Assembly (NCBI GenBank): GCA_011833715.1
Contig: CM022405.1
Location: 22,077,466-22,141,465 of the forward strand
Source of the DNA: Carcinoscorpius rotundicauda
Taxonomy: Eukaryota > Arthropoda > Merostomata > Xiphosura > Limulidae
Reading direction: 5' to 3'
DNA length: 64,000 nucleotides
Shown here piece by piece: positions 11,324 to 21,674 of the stretch (its first letter is position 1; each line of letters opens with the position of its first letter). The notes below the pieces were generated by a model. It was not told the origin of the DNA, searched no databases, and saw only the letters and a program-made list of their open reading frames with translations. A program made the translations under genes and the position numbers.

Positions 11324-11435
11324 CGCCGGTGGACCAGCAGTAAGTTTACAAACTCACAACGCCACAATTCTGGGTTTGATTCCCTATGGCGGACACACCA
11401 GGTTGTCCAAAGGTTTTGTTCTAAAGCAAGCAAAC
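11324..11435 (+). mobile_element. SINE-C-like copy
   Basis: The head has CGGTGGACCAGCAGTAAG and GGGTTTGATTCCC (B-box-like), with GCGGACACACCAGGTTGTCC before the tail region, which ends AAGCAAGCAAAC. Confidence 0.75.
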
Positions 11436-12165
11436 AGAAGTTGGTATCCTGGTGAACTCCAAGATTAGATATTCACGCTCAAATGCGAGAAGGCGTTGTA
11501 AAGATTACAAACAACGAGTTAAAATAATAAATAAATTAATCCTCCCTTATTTCTGTTTTAACTGATCTTTAGTTTTGTACTTATTTAACTCGCTTTTTTG
11601 ATATTTATTTGATTTAAATGTTAAGTAGATTGTTTGTTATAGTTGTTACAGTTTCGAAATATTCTCTGTTTCTATGAGACGTAAGATATAGTTAGAGTGA
11701 GAAGGAAATAGAATTAAGAAGCAAAATTATTAGAATATAAGATTATAACAATTTGAACACTATTCAGTCTATAAATTTCAAGTCTTTGACTATTTCTCTG
11801 TTTTACTAAATGACAACATCTTCAATGGATATTGACTATTATATGAATGTTTTAAATGTGTTTTCCATAAGACGTGACTTTGTGTTTAATGTGTCCCAGC
11901 AGGTTTGACGAGCTTTGGATTTAGCAAAACACGTCGTCGACAGTGGATATGGTGAATATACTGCGATTGGAATAAAATAATACATGCCTCTAATTCTTCT
12001 AAATCCCCGAAAATATAATATGTCCGATACTAATGTCTCATAGCAAATATAATCAATTATAATAATGTTTCGCCAGTTTAGAAAAAGCATTAAACTTGTT
12101 TAGGAAAGATGCTGAATTGAGGGAGAGAATAAGTGAGTGTTTTCGGAGAAAAAGTTGTTGCCTTG

Positions 12166-12256
12166 ATTAAGTTCGCAGAAAATTAAGCGAGGTCTATCTG
12201 CGTTAGCTAAACCTTAATTTTGAAATGATAGACTAGATAGAAAGCGACTAGTTAGC
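12166..12256 (-). mobile_element. Old SINE-A, left half (interrupted)
   Basis: This diverged reverse tail and central-domain half (TATCTGCGTTAGC, GATAGACTAGATAGAAAG, GACTAGTTAGC) is interrupted by the SINE-A at 12257. Its other half continues at 12551. Confidence 0.75.
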
Positions 12257-12539
12257 TTTGTTTGTTTGTTTGTTTGAATTTCGCGCAAAACTACACGAGG
12301 GCTATCTGCATTAGCCGTCCCTAATTTAGCAGTGTAAGACTAGAAGGAAGGACGCTAGTCATCACCATCCACCGCCAACTCTTGGGCTACTCTTTTACCA
12401 ACGAATAGTGGGATTAACCGTCACATTATAACGCCCTCACGCCTGAAAGGGCGAGCATGTTTGGCGCGACGGGGATGCGAACCCGCGACCCTCAGATTAC
12501 GAGTCGTACTCCTTAACATGCTTGGCTATGCCGGGCAGT
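12257..12539 (-). mobile_element. SINE-A nested inside an older SINE-A
   Basis: Full-length reverse copy with a (TTTG)n tail complement and a head ending GGCTATGCCGGGC. Flanks GACTAGTTAGC (12246-12256) and GACCAGTTAGC (12540-12550) are an 11-bp target-site duplication with one mismatch, lying inside the central domain of the older copy. Confidence 0.9.
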
Positions 12540-12705
12540 GACCAGTTAGCACCATCTATCACTAATCATCTGTTATTCAAAAACAGTAGTAGGATTTGAT
12601 AGTTATTTGTATAATACACCCACGGCCCAAAAATGTGGAGCGCGATTGTTTGTGGCGATGATGAGACGCGAATCACTGAACTTCAGATACGCAATCCGGG
12701 AAGAT
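12540..12705 (-). mobile_element. Old SINE-A, right half
   Basis: It continues the old copy at 12166: ACCATCTATCACTAATC, AATACACCCACGGCC, then a decayed B-box complement (GACGCGAATCACTGAAC). It is strongly diverged. Confidence 0.7.
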
Positions 12706-12756
12706 AACTATGTGGTGTCACTGACGAGTGAAGAACAAGAGCGTTTTTATGAAATG

Positions 12757-13028
12757 TTCGTGCTTTGAATTTCGCGCAAAGCTACACGAGGGCTATCTGC
12801 ACTAGCCGTCCCTAATTTAGAAGTGTAGGATTAGAGGGAAGGAAGCTAGTCATCACCATTCAACGCCAACTCTTGAGCTACTCTTTTACCAATGAATAGT
12901 GGGACTGATCGTATCATTATAACGCACCCACGGTTGAAAAAGGCGAGCATGTTTGGTGTGACAGGAATTCGAACCCGTAACCTTCAGATTACGAGTCGAG
13001 CGCCTTAATCACTTAGCCATGTCGGGCC
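12757..13028 (-). mobile_element. SINE-A with perfect 12-bp target-site duplication
   Basis: Reverse copy from GAATTTCGCGCAAAGC to CTTAGCCATGTCGGGCC. TTTTATGAAATG flanks it exactly at 12745-12756 and 13029-13040. The short (AAAC)n tail has almost vanished. Confidence 0.92.
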
Positions 13029-13629
13029 TTTTATGAAATGAAAAGTATTCGCGCTTTAATTCCAAAGACAATAAATGTCAAAATATATGGAGTTAGGCTA
13101 AAACTTTCACATACAATTACTAGTCGATTGTACGTCAAATAGACAACACGTGCCAAATTTTTTTCATGTTTAGACATAAGTTTATCACAGTTCCAAATCT
13201 TTCTTATTTAAGCACTAGCTGATCAAATGTTTCGCGTTTAGTTAGCTCACGAAATTCCTAGAAAGTAATACTTGTATACTTCAGAATGCCAAATGTTTTT
13301 GTGTTGTCATAGATTATAGTTATAATTATAAATGTATTAGTTTTTATATAAAATACTGATTATATTGAAAATAAAACATTCTTCTGAAGAAATTATTTTA
13401 TAAATTTCGATAACTTGTATGTTTAGTATTCTCAGAAAAAAACATTATTCACTTTTATTTGTTGTTGCTGTTCAAAACTACGTAATTTTATGCATCTGAT
13501 ATGTTTACACATAGAAAGTCTTTTGTGTGTTTCTGTGCCTGGCACCTCGATACGAAGAAAATCAAAAGGTATGAAAGTATTTCATATGAATAATGAAAGA
13601 TATTGTTGCTTGGGCGATGCATAACTTAC

Positions 13630-13885
13630 TACGCTGCTCGACGTTCATCAGTAGCATGCCTTCCGTGGCTGTTAGAGACTGTTGTATCCAGCCGAACTGC
13701 TTCCGCTGGCGGAGAAGCTGAACCATCAGCCAGTCTTTAGGCGGCGGCTCAAGAGAAGTTGTAGGTGAGGGTAGGTCTTGAGAACCGAACGATGCATTTT
13801 CGCCGAAATCGAAAATGATGCATATTTTAGGGTCACTGATTTTCATCATACTCAGAGGCTGAGCGGGGAGGCTAAGGTTACTTTC
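13630..13885 (-). CDS. Second coding exon (256 bp) of the same unrecognised gene
   Basis: On the minus strand a T-rich tract ending ..ACATTCCAG stops at 13886, and the exon opens GAA AGT AAC in phase 0, matching the phase-0 donor of the exon at 15778. It reads 85 codons (ESNLSLPAQPL ... DWLMVQLLRQRKQFGWIQQ ... LLMNVEQR) plus one base and ends at a consensus GTAAGT donor (13624-13629). The first half is acidic and Pro/Ser-rich. The second half, with alternating hydrophobic and basic residues, looks like a folded helical segment. There is no internal stop and no SINE-derived sequence. The family is not recognised. Sharp splice sites and phase agreement on both sides make this the best-supported exon here. 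Confidence 0.78.
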
Positions 13886-14161
13886 CTGGAATGTAAAAAT
13901 AAAATATAAGATGTACTGAAGAAAATTTCCTTGTATGAGGAATTAATACATTATATTTGGCGAACCTTGTTTCGCAAATACATTCAGACATAAACACAAT
14001 ATTTATACCGCCAACACTTACATATAAAAAAGTACGAATCTTCAGTATCACCTCAAAAATGTATAAAAATTTATCGTTCAAAGTTTGAAAACCTTTTTAT
14101 CGCACGAATAATTTTAGAATAAATTAAGAGAAGAGTAAACGTGGAAACTGTTAGTTCGGTA

Positions 14162-14258
14162 TTAATCACAAAGATACACAAGGCACTATTTGTGGCCTGC
14201 GCAACACACGTATTGAAGCCCGGTTTCCTACGTTGTAAGTGCGCAGACATGCCGCTGT
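14162..14258 (-). mobile_element. SINE-B fragment, diverged
   Basis: AATCACAAAGATACACAAGG.. to GCGCAGACATGCCGCTG are recognisable; the outer head (GAGCCACTGGGG) is missing. Confidence 0.75.
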
Positions 14259-14573
14259 GAAAGTAGAAACAAGATAGATATTTGGATTCAAGAAAGATAA
14301 ATCTTAGATGAAAGAGAGTTTAAAAATCCAAAAGGAAAACACTGGATCTAAAGTTATTACTGAAAAGAAGAGATAAATTTAAGTGCAAAAATGGTACAAA
14401 AATATACGACTGAATGTAAATGAAATAAGTAATATTTGTCTCAAAAGGATTTTACAACTAGGTTAGTCTTGGACTTTCTAACTGTGGTGTTTTACTTTAG
14501 GAATTTTATATTTTATTTGTTTAGGATTGTGTCTGTGTAGTGATTAAATCGTTTCTCTATATATAATATGAAT

Positions 14574-14691
14574 GGGTATTTTTCTTATAGCAAAGCCACA
14601 TGGGTATATCTACCGAGTCCGCTGCAGGGAATCGAACCGCTGTATTTTAGCCTTCAAACTCCGTAGATTTACTGCTGTACCAGCGAGGTAC
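14574..14691 (-). mobile_element. SINE-C, reverse copy
   Basis: CTTATAGCAAAGCCACATGGG, then GGGAATCGAACCGC (B-box complement) and ACTGCTGTACCAGCGAGG at the head. AT-rich sequence on the tail side is in the place of a microsatellite tail. Confidence 0.78.
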
Positions 14692-15509
14692 GTTAACGTA
14701 AATAATCTAGAGAAATGTTAACGTAAATAATATCGCCGTTAATTATTTGTGTACTTTTTCGTTTCTTATTAAAACATGAAAATAAATTTAAAGTTTTGTA
14801 CCAATGAAATTTAAGTAAACTGTTCTATACGTTCATATTATAGTTATATATCAGAAACATTACGTATATTCATAAACAAAGAGTTTTATAAGTTTTAGTG
14901 AAAATCAAATATAATATTAACCAGTAAAATGAAGACAAAAATCAGAATTAAGAAAATGAATTAGAAATAAAAACATAACGGTTAAAAAATAAGATTGAAA
15001 TAAGAGCAGACAAGAGCACACAGATTTAAAATGGTGATAACACAAAAAGAAATGCGAAATAAAACTAAATAGAAATGAAAGGAAGTCAAAGAGAGAGGCA
15101 GCAAAGATAAAGGAACATAGAACTGAACTTTACTAAACTCTCTGTTGTTTCAAATTAGATTACAGTCGACTAATTTCATTCGTAAAAACAGCTAAAATTA
15201 ATGATAAACAATATCAAAAGTCTACGTCTTATAAACAAAAACAAATGTGTTGTCTACAGTCTGTCCATTTCGTTCGTAAAAACAGCATACTCATGAGAAG
15301 CAAGATAAAAGTATAGAGTTAATAAACATGATCAAAATTATAGATCACAGTTTTCATTTCGCTCATAAACGAGATAACTAAAAGTCTAAATTTGGCAAGC
15401 AACATCAGAAGTGTAGATTACAGTATTTTTTTATATTTGTTTGTTAGACAATTACGTTAATAGTAAATGAGATTAAAGTGTTGACTAGACTCTACTCTAA
15501 CATTCGTGC

Positions 15510-15627
15510 TCCCCAGTGGCTCAGCAGCATGTCTGCGGACTTACAACGCTAAAAACCGGCTTTCGATACCTGTGGTAGAGCACAGATAGCCCATTATGTA
15601 GCTTCGTGCTTAATTCAAAACAACAAC
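15510..15627 (+). mobile_element. SINE-B
   Basis: Near full length: CCCCAGTGGCTCAGCAGCATG, TTTCGATACCTGTGG and CCATTATGTAGCTTCGTGC.. with an AACAACAAC tail. Confidence 0.9.
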
Positions 15628-15777
15628 TAATATTTGTTTGTTAAACCAATTCATTTGTAAAAGTTCTAAAACTTTATAATTTCATTTTAACTTATCTCAA
15701 AATCAAAAGTTCAATTTGTTTAGATTAAACTACGAAATGTAATAAAACAATACACAAAAACTATAAAGTATTCTTAC

Positions 15778-16437
15778 ATGGTAAAATGGCATGAATCGAT
15801 TTATGAGATGAGTAGGGATAATAAAACAGTCCTGAACTTCCTGTGTTGTCAGATCTTCTCGATGCTCGTCCACAACGTCTGTCGAGAAGGAACGATATGG
15901 ACCTCTTTCGTCTCCTCTCCGTTTCTGTAAATGTTGGTCCATTGGCTGTTGGTCCTTTTCTTTACCATCACAGTCGATGGTTGTTTCAGAAAATCGAGAC
16001 GAGGATGCACGAGTTGAAGCCTTGAAAGCGTCCACGTTCCTCAGTTCATATTTATCTTTTGACTTACGCCTCAGTCTTCGTGTGCTCTTATCCCTAACTG
16101 GAAGCTCAGGTGAAATCATTGTTGGACTTTGGCAGAAAATGTCAAAATCATCATATTGCGAACAAGAAGGTTCTCTCCCCATTACGGAGCTCCGGGTGTC
16201 TGTAAATCTATTTCTATCAGAAAATTCTCTATCAAAGAGATGGTAATGAAATCGATCTGATTGGTGTTCTAGATTATTTTCCTTGTTTCTTCGTTTTCCG
16301 TTGCTGCTTACAGGTGGCACTTCTTGGACAAAGCCGGAAAAGCCAGTATTAGTTCCGGTTTTGCGTTGTGGTCCAGTCCTGTCCATATGGAAATAAACAT
16401 GAGTGCTGAGATGTTTAGTGCAAGAAGCCATTACCAT
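15778..16437 (-). CDS. Probable first coding exon (220 codons) of an unrecognised minus-strand gene
   Basis: An open frame of 220 codons on the minus strand starts with two close ATGs (MVMAS...). The second ATG has the better context (G at -3, G at +4). An in-frame TAA lies three codons upstream of the first ATG, so translation probably starts in this exon; a possible acceptor ending CTACAG lies about 31 bases upstream of the first ATG. The exon ends ...MPFYH at a GTAAGAA donor (15771-15777) in phase 0. The protein is hydrophilic and rich in Arg, Lys, Asp and Ser, with a basic run (RRLRRKSKDK) near the middle, so it is likely disordered. It has no signal peptide or membrane segment. I do not recognise the family. 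It joins in frame to the exon at 13630-13885. The open length and matching phases argue for a real exon; the exact start is uncertain. Confidence 0.72.
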
Positions 16438-17560
16438 TAAAGATCCTTACAAATTTTACTTCTTTCTGTAGTGGCCCACTATAAAAAGCAATAATAAACG
16501 TGAGGACGAGAGATACACATGAAGCAGTAAAACCACAGCTTGTAGTTTGAATTTGTTGTACCAATAATTAATCTATGCAAACTGCTTATACTAGCACACA
16601 TTTCAATCCTCACACTACCCAGTTTCAAGGTAAAAAAGCGTAACATGTGCATTATGGAAATTTGTAAAGAGACAGACATTACAGAAAGCTCAGAGAGGAA
16701 AAGAGGTATTTATAAAAATGGTTTGAACAGACCTATTTACACGATTTGTACCCTTCTGTGGGTTTTCCGTTACTTCAATAGGTGCGTGATGGAAATTTAA
16801 TTTAAACTGCGAACCACCTACTGCTGCTCAGCAATATGCAAACATACAAACTTCATGGCTGACACGAGGCCATGTAGTAAAAACATATGTTCTCTAGTGC
16901 GTTGAACTCCATGTAAATTATTTTCAAATATCGATCCTCGTTAATAGGTATTACATTGCCTTTTACTTTCATCTATAATTATAAACATGAAACATATGTA
17001 GTAGCTGATTACGTTGGCGACAACGAATGAAAACTTTGAATCAAAACAAACCAAGCAACAGACTCTTTCAGAAACAAACGTTGATATCACCAAACACCAG
17101 CCACCTCAGCACTTGGACAAATAATCCATACAGTTACTCCTATTGCAGCGCCACTACACAACAAACCAACTAAACACAAACCATTACTTACAAGCAGCAT
17201 GTAAGCCCACGTGCAATATTTTGTCATGTGTTGATCAATATTTCGCGTCATCACACAGAGTAGTAATTGGTTATGGTGTGTATGTATACTTCTACGGTGA
17301 ACGAACTGAAAACTTAAGAACTTTAAGACTTTAATTGCATTCCCACGAACCCTGTCCCCATTCTATAATTTCATATAAGTTGTCTTTTTACTTCTTTTTT
17401 ACCTTTTAAATAAAGAAATAAAATTCACCTGTAGTGCAAAGATAAAGACTGTTTTATGGTATACGTGTTTGTCGTTTTAACTCCTACTGGATATATTAAA
17501 TAAAAAAAAAACATATACTTCTACTAATGAGGTTGCTTTTGAGCAACTACAAATTATTAT
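16438..17560. other. Upstream region of the minus-strand gene; nothing identified
   Basis: This should hold the 5' UTR and possibly the promoter or an upstream non-coding exon of the gene ending at 491. I see no TATA box or other element I would defend, and no repeat I recognise. Confidence 0.4.
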
Positions 17561-17681
17561 GGCCCCTGTTGGATCAGTTACGGGTATGAGGGCTTATAAA
17601 GCTTAGCATCAATATTACTCGCGGTAGGCACAGCACGAGTAACCCATTGTTTAGCCTTGCTCTTAAAACAAACAAAACAAA
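17561..17681 (+). mobile_element. SINE-C/B-like copy, diverged
   Basis: GGCCCCTGTTGGATCAGTTACGGG at the head, TCGCGGTAGGCACAGCACG before the tail, and CCCATTGTTTAGCC..AAACAAACAAAAC at the end. It is too diverged to place firmly. Confidence 0.65.
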
Positions 17682-18176
17682 TCTCTATCTTTTAATTAAC
17701 ACGTATTTAAGAATATAGGTAAAGTTTTTAAAACATTGACATGATAATTATTTTTAAGAGTGTGTTTGAAAAGTTTTGGTTCGCGTGGGAAGAAAGAACA
17801 TTTTTACAACCACTGATAAAATCTGTAACAGCTAATTTAACTTCATAAATCTCCAGTACCATAGACATTAAAACGGATTCCCCACAGTCATGCAAAATAC
17901 GAAGTAGCAGCTTATTTTATTTAATACAGCCATGTATCATCCAGAACATAATAGTTAAGACTTAAAACTTCCAAAACAAGGATCTACCAAAATTAATTTC
18001 TGCAATTAGATAAATTATGAAAGAATAAATTAAGACAAATGTATGTTTTGTAAATAAAATGTCTCTCACATAATGCTTTTTAGTTGTTTACAGTTGAAAT
18101 CTAATAAGATTATTTGTAATTTTATATAAGAATCTGTCTTATAGTTAAAATAAAAATAAGTCCGAAATACTGAGTA

Positions 18177-18240
18177 ATTGATTATCGGCTGTAGCTAATA
18201 TTCAACAGATGTCGCTACATTTAATGATGTATTGTAACCC
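18177..18240 (+). repeat. 65-bp dispersed repeat, copy 1
   Basis: ATTGATTATCGGCTGTAGC .. GATGTCGCTACATTTAATG .. TGTATTGTAACC; closely matches 19196-19260 in the same orientation about 1 kb away. Confidence 0.85.
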
Positions 18241-18982
18241 TGTTGTATGGAGATAAGCTGACTAAACGAGGAATAAATATATTTATCCATTTAGAACAAT
18301 AATGATTCGGAATTTGATTTCAAACTCAACGTATATTGCAAGAACACCAGTGTGGTCCTGACCGTATTAAATGCTAGATATTAGCGAGAGAACGAAACGA
18401 TAGACCTTACTCAAAACATTACGTTAAAGAAAGTATACTTTTTTAGATCTTCACTAAAGTACGTGGAACTGTTACAAAACACTTCTTACAATAGACTAGT
18501 GTAAATACTGTAGAAGATTGAACTATACTATTTAAATTACGTTGATATTTTAAATCATTGCCTAATGTGACTGAACTATCATGTGTGTCAAGTATCATAT
18601 TGATCAGTACTGATGAAGATGTAACTATGACTAGAATACGTCATAACTAAGCTCCGCCCATCGAAATATAGCTGACCAATAGCAGCTAAATCATAATAAT
18701 CTTTAAATGAATTTATAGATTAGGTCCTTATATTGAAGATATATGAAATCATATATCAAAAAGATATATTGAATTTAATGTTATTAAATGTCGTTATTTT
18801 CTACTCTTTATTCAAATTATGATATATTGAAAAGAAAAAAATCTTTTTTACTAATATATCAAAAAGAACGTTGATTGGATGACACAAAATATGTAACAAA
18901 TGTAAAAAATAAAAGGTTTGAAACATTAACAACCAAAAGAGGAAGTTGGTATATAGCTTTTGATATTAATACGCTATATAAC

Positions 18983-19096
18983 ACCTGCGGCATGACTTTA
19001 GAGTTACAACACTAAAAACTAGGTTTCGATACCCATGGTTGGCAGATCACAGATAGATCCCATTGTTCAGTTTTATCCTTACCTACAGGCAAACAA
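18983..19096 (+). mobile_element. SINE-B, diverged, head shortened
   Basis: Starts at ACCTGCGGCATGACTTTAG (the beginning of the head is missing), then GGTTTCGATACCC (B-box-like), GGCAGATCACAGATAG and a poor tail. Confidence 0.75.
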
Positions 19097-19195
19097 GTAG
19101 AAAAAAGGTATCAATAAGGTTTCCTAAAGCGTTAAACATTAGCTGTTCAAGGGTCAAAATAAAAACATACAAAGCAAGTTCTATAATAAATTAAA

Positions 19196-19260
19196 ATTGA
19201 TTATCGGTTGTGGCTGATATTCAATGGATGTCGCTACATTTAATAATGTATTGTAACCTT
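19196..19260 (+). repeat. 65-bp dispersed repeat, copy 2
   Basis: Second copy of the sequence at 18177 with a handful of transitions. No coding frame or SINE motif is apparent. Confidence 0.85.
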
Positions 19261-19531
19261 TCTAATTTTTAATTAATTATATGTTTTTAACTTTTAGAAC
19301 ATTCAGTGTAGAGAATTAACCAAAAACGTTAAATCAACTCATTCGTTTTCAATGTAGAATGTATAGACGATATCGGCATCAATTAGTAATTAACGTATTT
19401 TTAATTGTTTTACTTTTTCTCTTGTGCTATTTGATTTATAAAAGTGAGTCATCGTCATTCAGCTGATAATGATCCCTACCCCAAAAAGGTGTTCTAAACA
19501 TCTAGTAAAATATGTTTAGTTTGAACTAACA

Positions 19532-19646
19532 GTCCCCCGGTTGGACACCAGTATGTTTAAGAGCTTCCAAAGTTATAGCTCGGGTTTGATTCCTTGCTCT
19601 GAACAGGAAGATAGCCCAATGTAGCTTTGCTCTACAACAAACAAAC
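19532..19646 (+). mobile_element. SINE-C-like copy
   Basis: CCCCCGGTTGGACACCAGTATG, CGGGTTTGATTCC (B-box-like), GATAGCCCAATGTAGCTTTG, tail ACAACAAACAAAC. Confidence 0.8.
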
Positions 19647-19975
19647 TTGAAATAATAAGCAATTGTGGTTTAAAAAATGTATCACTTGCATATTTTTGTT
19701 TAGTCTCTGGTGACCTTTTTATTAGAGACCCACAAACAATTTGGTGTGTAAATCGTTTAAAACATCGTATTTAAGACGTGATGAGACATTAATTTACCAA
19801 AAACTGAGTCCGTTTAAAATTTATAACATATACAGAACAATAATGTGAAGAGTTTAAAATAGAAACACTAAAATGTTCAACACCGGATGTGCTTATACTC
19901 CAGGACCGCAAATACAAAACGTTTCAAGGGGGAACAATAAATTAAATACTTGAAACTGATCTACATTTTCAATAA

Positions 19976-20241
19976 AAACCAGAGACGTAATCAGAGGGGA
20001 GGTCCAAATCGGTCTTACCTCTGAGATATCTAGATAAATTGATCATATTTCATTTTTCAGCTGAAATATACAGTAAACTCGTTTTGTTAAATCACACAGA
20101 TGTGTGTTAAATCATGTTAAATCACACAAAACGAGTTTACTATATATAAAAGCTGAAAAGTGAAATATGATCAATTTATCTAGATATCTCAGAGGTCAGA
20201 CCCATTTGGACCTCCCCATCCTCTGACTACGTCTCTGGTTT
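19976..20241. mobile_element. 266-bp foldback element with ~120-bp inverted arms
   Basis: Left arm 19976-20097 starts AAACCAGAGACGTAATCAGAG. Right arm 20119-20241 ends CTCTGACTACGTCTCTGGTTT. The arms pair along nearly their whole length through CTCTGAGATATCTAGATAAA, ATTGATCATATTTCA and AGTAAACTCGTTTTGT. The roughly 20-bp middle holds repeats of GTTAAATCA. There is no coding capacity. It resembles a foldback MITE of a DNA transposon; no target-site duplication was identified with confidence. Confidence 0.85.
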
Positions 20242-20343
20242 GAGCACGAGGAGATATTAACAATCATTTATCGTAAATGAAGCGTTCTGCATGTTTGTTT
20301 CTTTATCTGCACCGCAATTAACACAAACGTTGCTTCATTTTGA

Positions 20344-20373
20344 TTTGTTTTGAATTTCGCGCAAAGTTACTCA
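20344..20373 (-). mobile_element. SINE-A tail fragment
   Basis: TTTGTTTTGAATTTCGCGCAAAGTTACTC is a 30-base stub of the 3' end of SINE-A, so only the very end was copied or retained. Confidence 0.7.
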
Positions 20374-21174
20374 AATCAACCATTCTAAAACTCAAATATA
20401 TAAGTGTCTTATTCTTTTACTACACGTACTGCAAAAATACAGTAAATAATTTTAATTTTTTTTATATAAATAAGTTGATTTGCACAAAAACACGTTTTTG
20501 TAAGATATAGACATTAAGTCGTCATTAGGTATATTATCTAAAATGATCGTGGTTGAAGAACTAACAAAAATAAACCCACAGTTTATTTGCATTGTTACCT
20601 TGAATTGAAGTGTATTAACAAACAAAAATAAATTTGTTTGCTCTATGTTACAACGCGTAATAGAGGGTTAAATAGCAGTTACACTGGAAACCTAGTGAAA
20701 AACTCTATTTACAATAGTACATACACGTTCTATCTAGCTCGAGATGAGAGAGCGAGTCTTTTGCCTCCTGGTGACAAAATCGGTTTCTATGGTTACGAAC
20801 ATGAATGAAGAGCGGCTGGCTTCATTTGCTTAACTAAAATTCACCCTAGGGACATTAGGAAGTTTATACATTTATCAGTAAGTATGTTTGTGTATAGCAA
20901 CTATAAGATTTATTGTTTTTTCTTTGGAAGTAGTTCACCGCCATCTGCAATTAACTTCATGGTCTTCATGGAAATAAGCCTTCGTGCAAATGTTACTGAA
21001 TCGACTTTGGAAATATGTATTATAAATCCTCTATGGTTAAAGGAACGTTCAATTATGTTAATGTGTCTACGATTGTAATTAAACGAGTTTAAAAACGCAT
21101 AGTGCAGAAGTCGTAAGGCAAGAAATGCTCATTTGCTGTCAGAGTCTCATGACTTCTTTTAACCCTCCCCACCT
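20374..21174. other. Nothing identified
   Basis: AT-rich DNA. A 64-codon open frame at 20884-21078 has no splice sites or recognisable motif, so I do not call it. Confidence 0.5.
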
Positions 21175-21290
21175 CCCCCAGTGGCATAGAAGTATGTCTG
21201 CAAACTTACAACGCTATAAACCATGTTTCGATACCCGTGGAGGACAGAGCACAGATTGAAGTAGCTTTGTGCTTAATTATAAACAAAGAA
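21175..21290 (+). mobile_element. SINE-B
   Basis: CCCCCAGTGGCATAGAAGTATG, TTTCGATACCCGTGGAGG and AAGTAGCTTTGTGCTTAATT; a short internal deletion before the tail. Confidence 0.87.
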
Positions 21291-21319
21291 GCGAGAGAAT
21301 TGTTTTATTTTGTTCAATG

Positions 21320-21482
21320 TAACGATCAATCCCACTACTCGTTGATAAAAGAGTAGCCCATGAGTTGGCAGTGGGTGGTAATGACTAGCTGCCTTCCCTC
21401 TAATCTTACACAGCTAAATTTGATACGGCTAGCGCAGATAACCCCTCGTGTTGTTTTGGCGAAATTAAAATACCAAACAAAT
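21320..21482 (+). mobile_element. SINE-A, 5'-truncated
   Basis: The copy begins in the central domain (CGATCAATCCCACTACTCG) and runs to the tail (GGCGAAATTAAAATACCAAAC). The tRNA head is absent, as in incomplete reverse transcription. Confidence 0.88.
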
Positions 21483-21674
21483 ATTCATAAGGTGTATTGC
21501 GACTATCATATTCTAAACAAGTCTTCATATACGACAAGATGCACATCCACATGCAGTAGTGCTAAGCTGTTAAATTACCTTATTCACACTAAAAATAGTT
21601 ATAAGAAAATTTTAATAAAATGCCTCCGATTTTTACTTCTTTATATTTATTACAGTATAGTTTAATAATTTTAT

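Larger units (their letters stand above)
614..13629 (-). other. Inferred ~13 kb intron, largely SINEs and tandem repeats
   Basis: This is the inferred intron between the exons at 13630 and 491, with GTAAGT donor and poly-T/AG acceptor. I found no further convincing exon in it. It holds the SINEs and tandem repeats listed separately. In the unlabelled stretches (about 1394-2164, 2423-4004, 5771-6174, 6332-7500, 7816-8699, 8844-9497, 10405-10975 and 11436-12165) I see only AT-rich sequence without recognisable structure. Confidence 0.6.
13886..15777 (-). other. Inferred 1.9 kb intron
   Basis: This lies between the phase-0 donor at 15777 and the acceptor at 13886. It carries a SINE-B fragment (14162), a SINE-C copy (14574), a SINE-B copy (15510) and A-rich DNA around 14900-15130. 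A 15-bp word, GTTAACGTAAATAAT, occurs twice, at 14692 and 14717. Confidence 0.6.
17682..19975. other. Repeat-bearing, gene-free stretch
   Basis: Apart from the 65-bp dispersed repeat pair and two SINE copies listed separately, I see only AT-rich DNA. A small perfect hairpin (GATATATGA, AA, TCATATATC) is at 18738-18757. Confidence 0.6.

Noticed and set aside
14692..14731. Two copies of GTTAACGTAAATAAT as a target-site duplication of the SINE-C at 14574
   Set aside because: Both copies lie on the same side of the SINE, so they do not flank it.
15843..16246. Plus-strand frames of 60 and 89 codons
   Set aside because: They are antisense shadows of the coding exon at 15778-16437.
20884..21078. 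64-codon plus-strand frame
   Set aside because: No motif, no splice support, no repeat homology.
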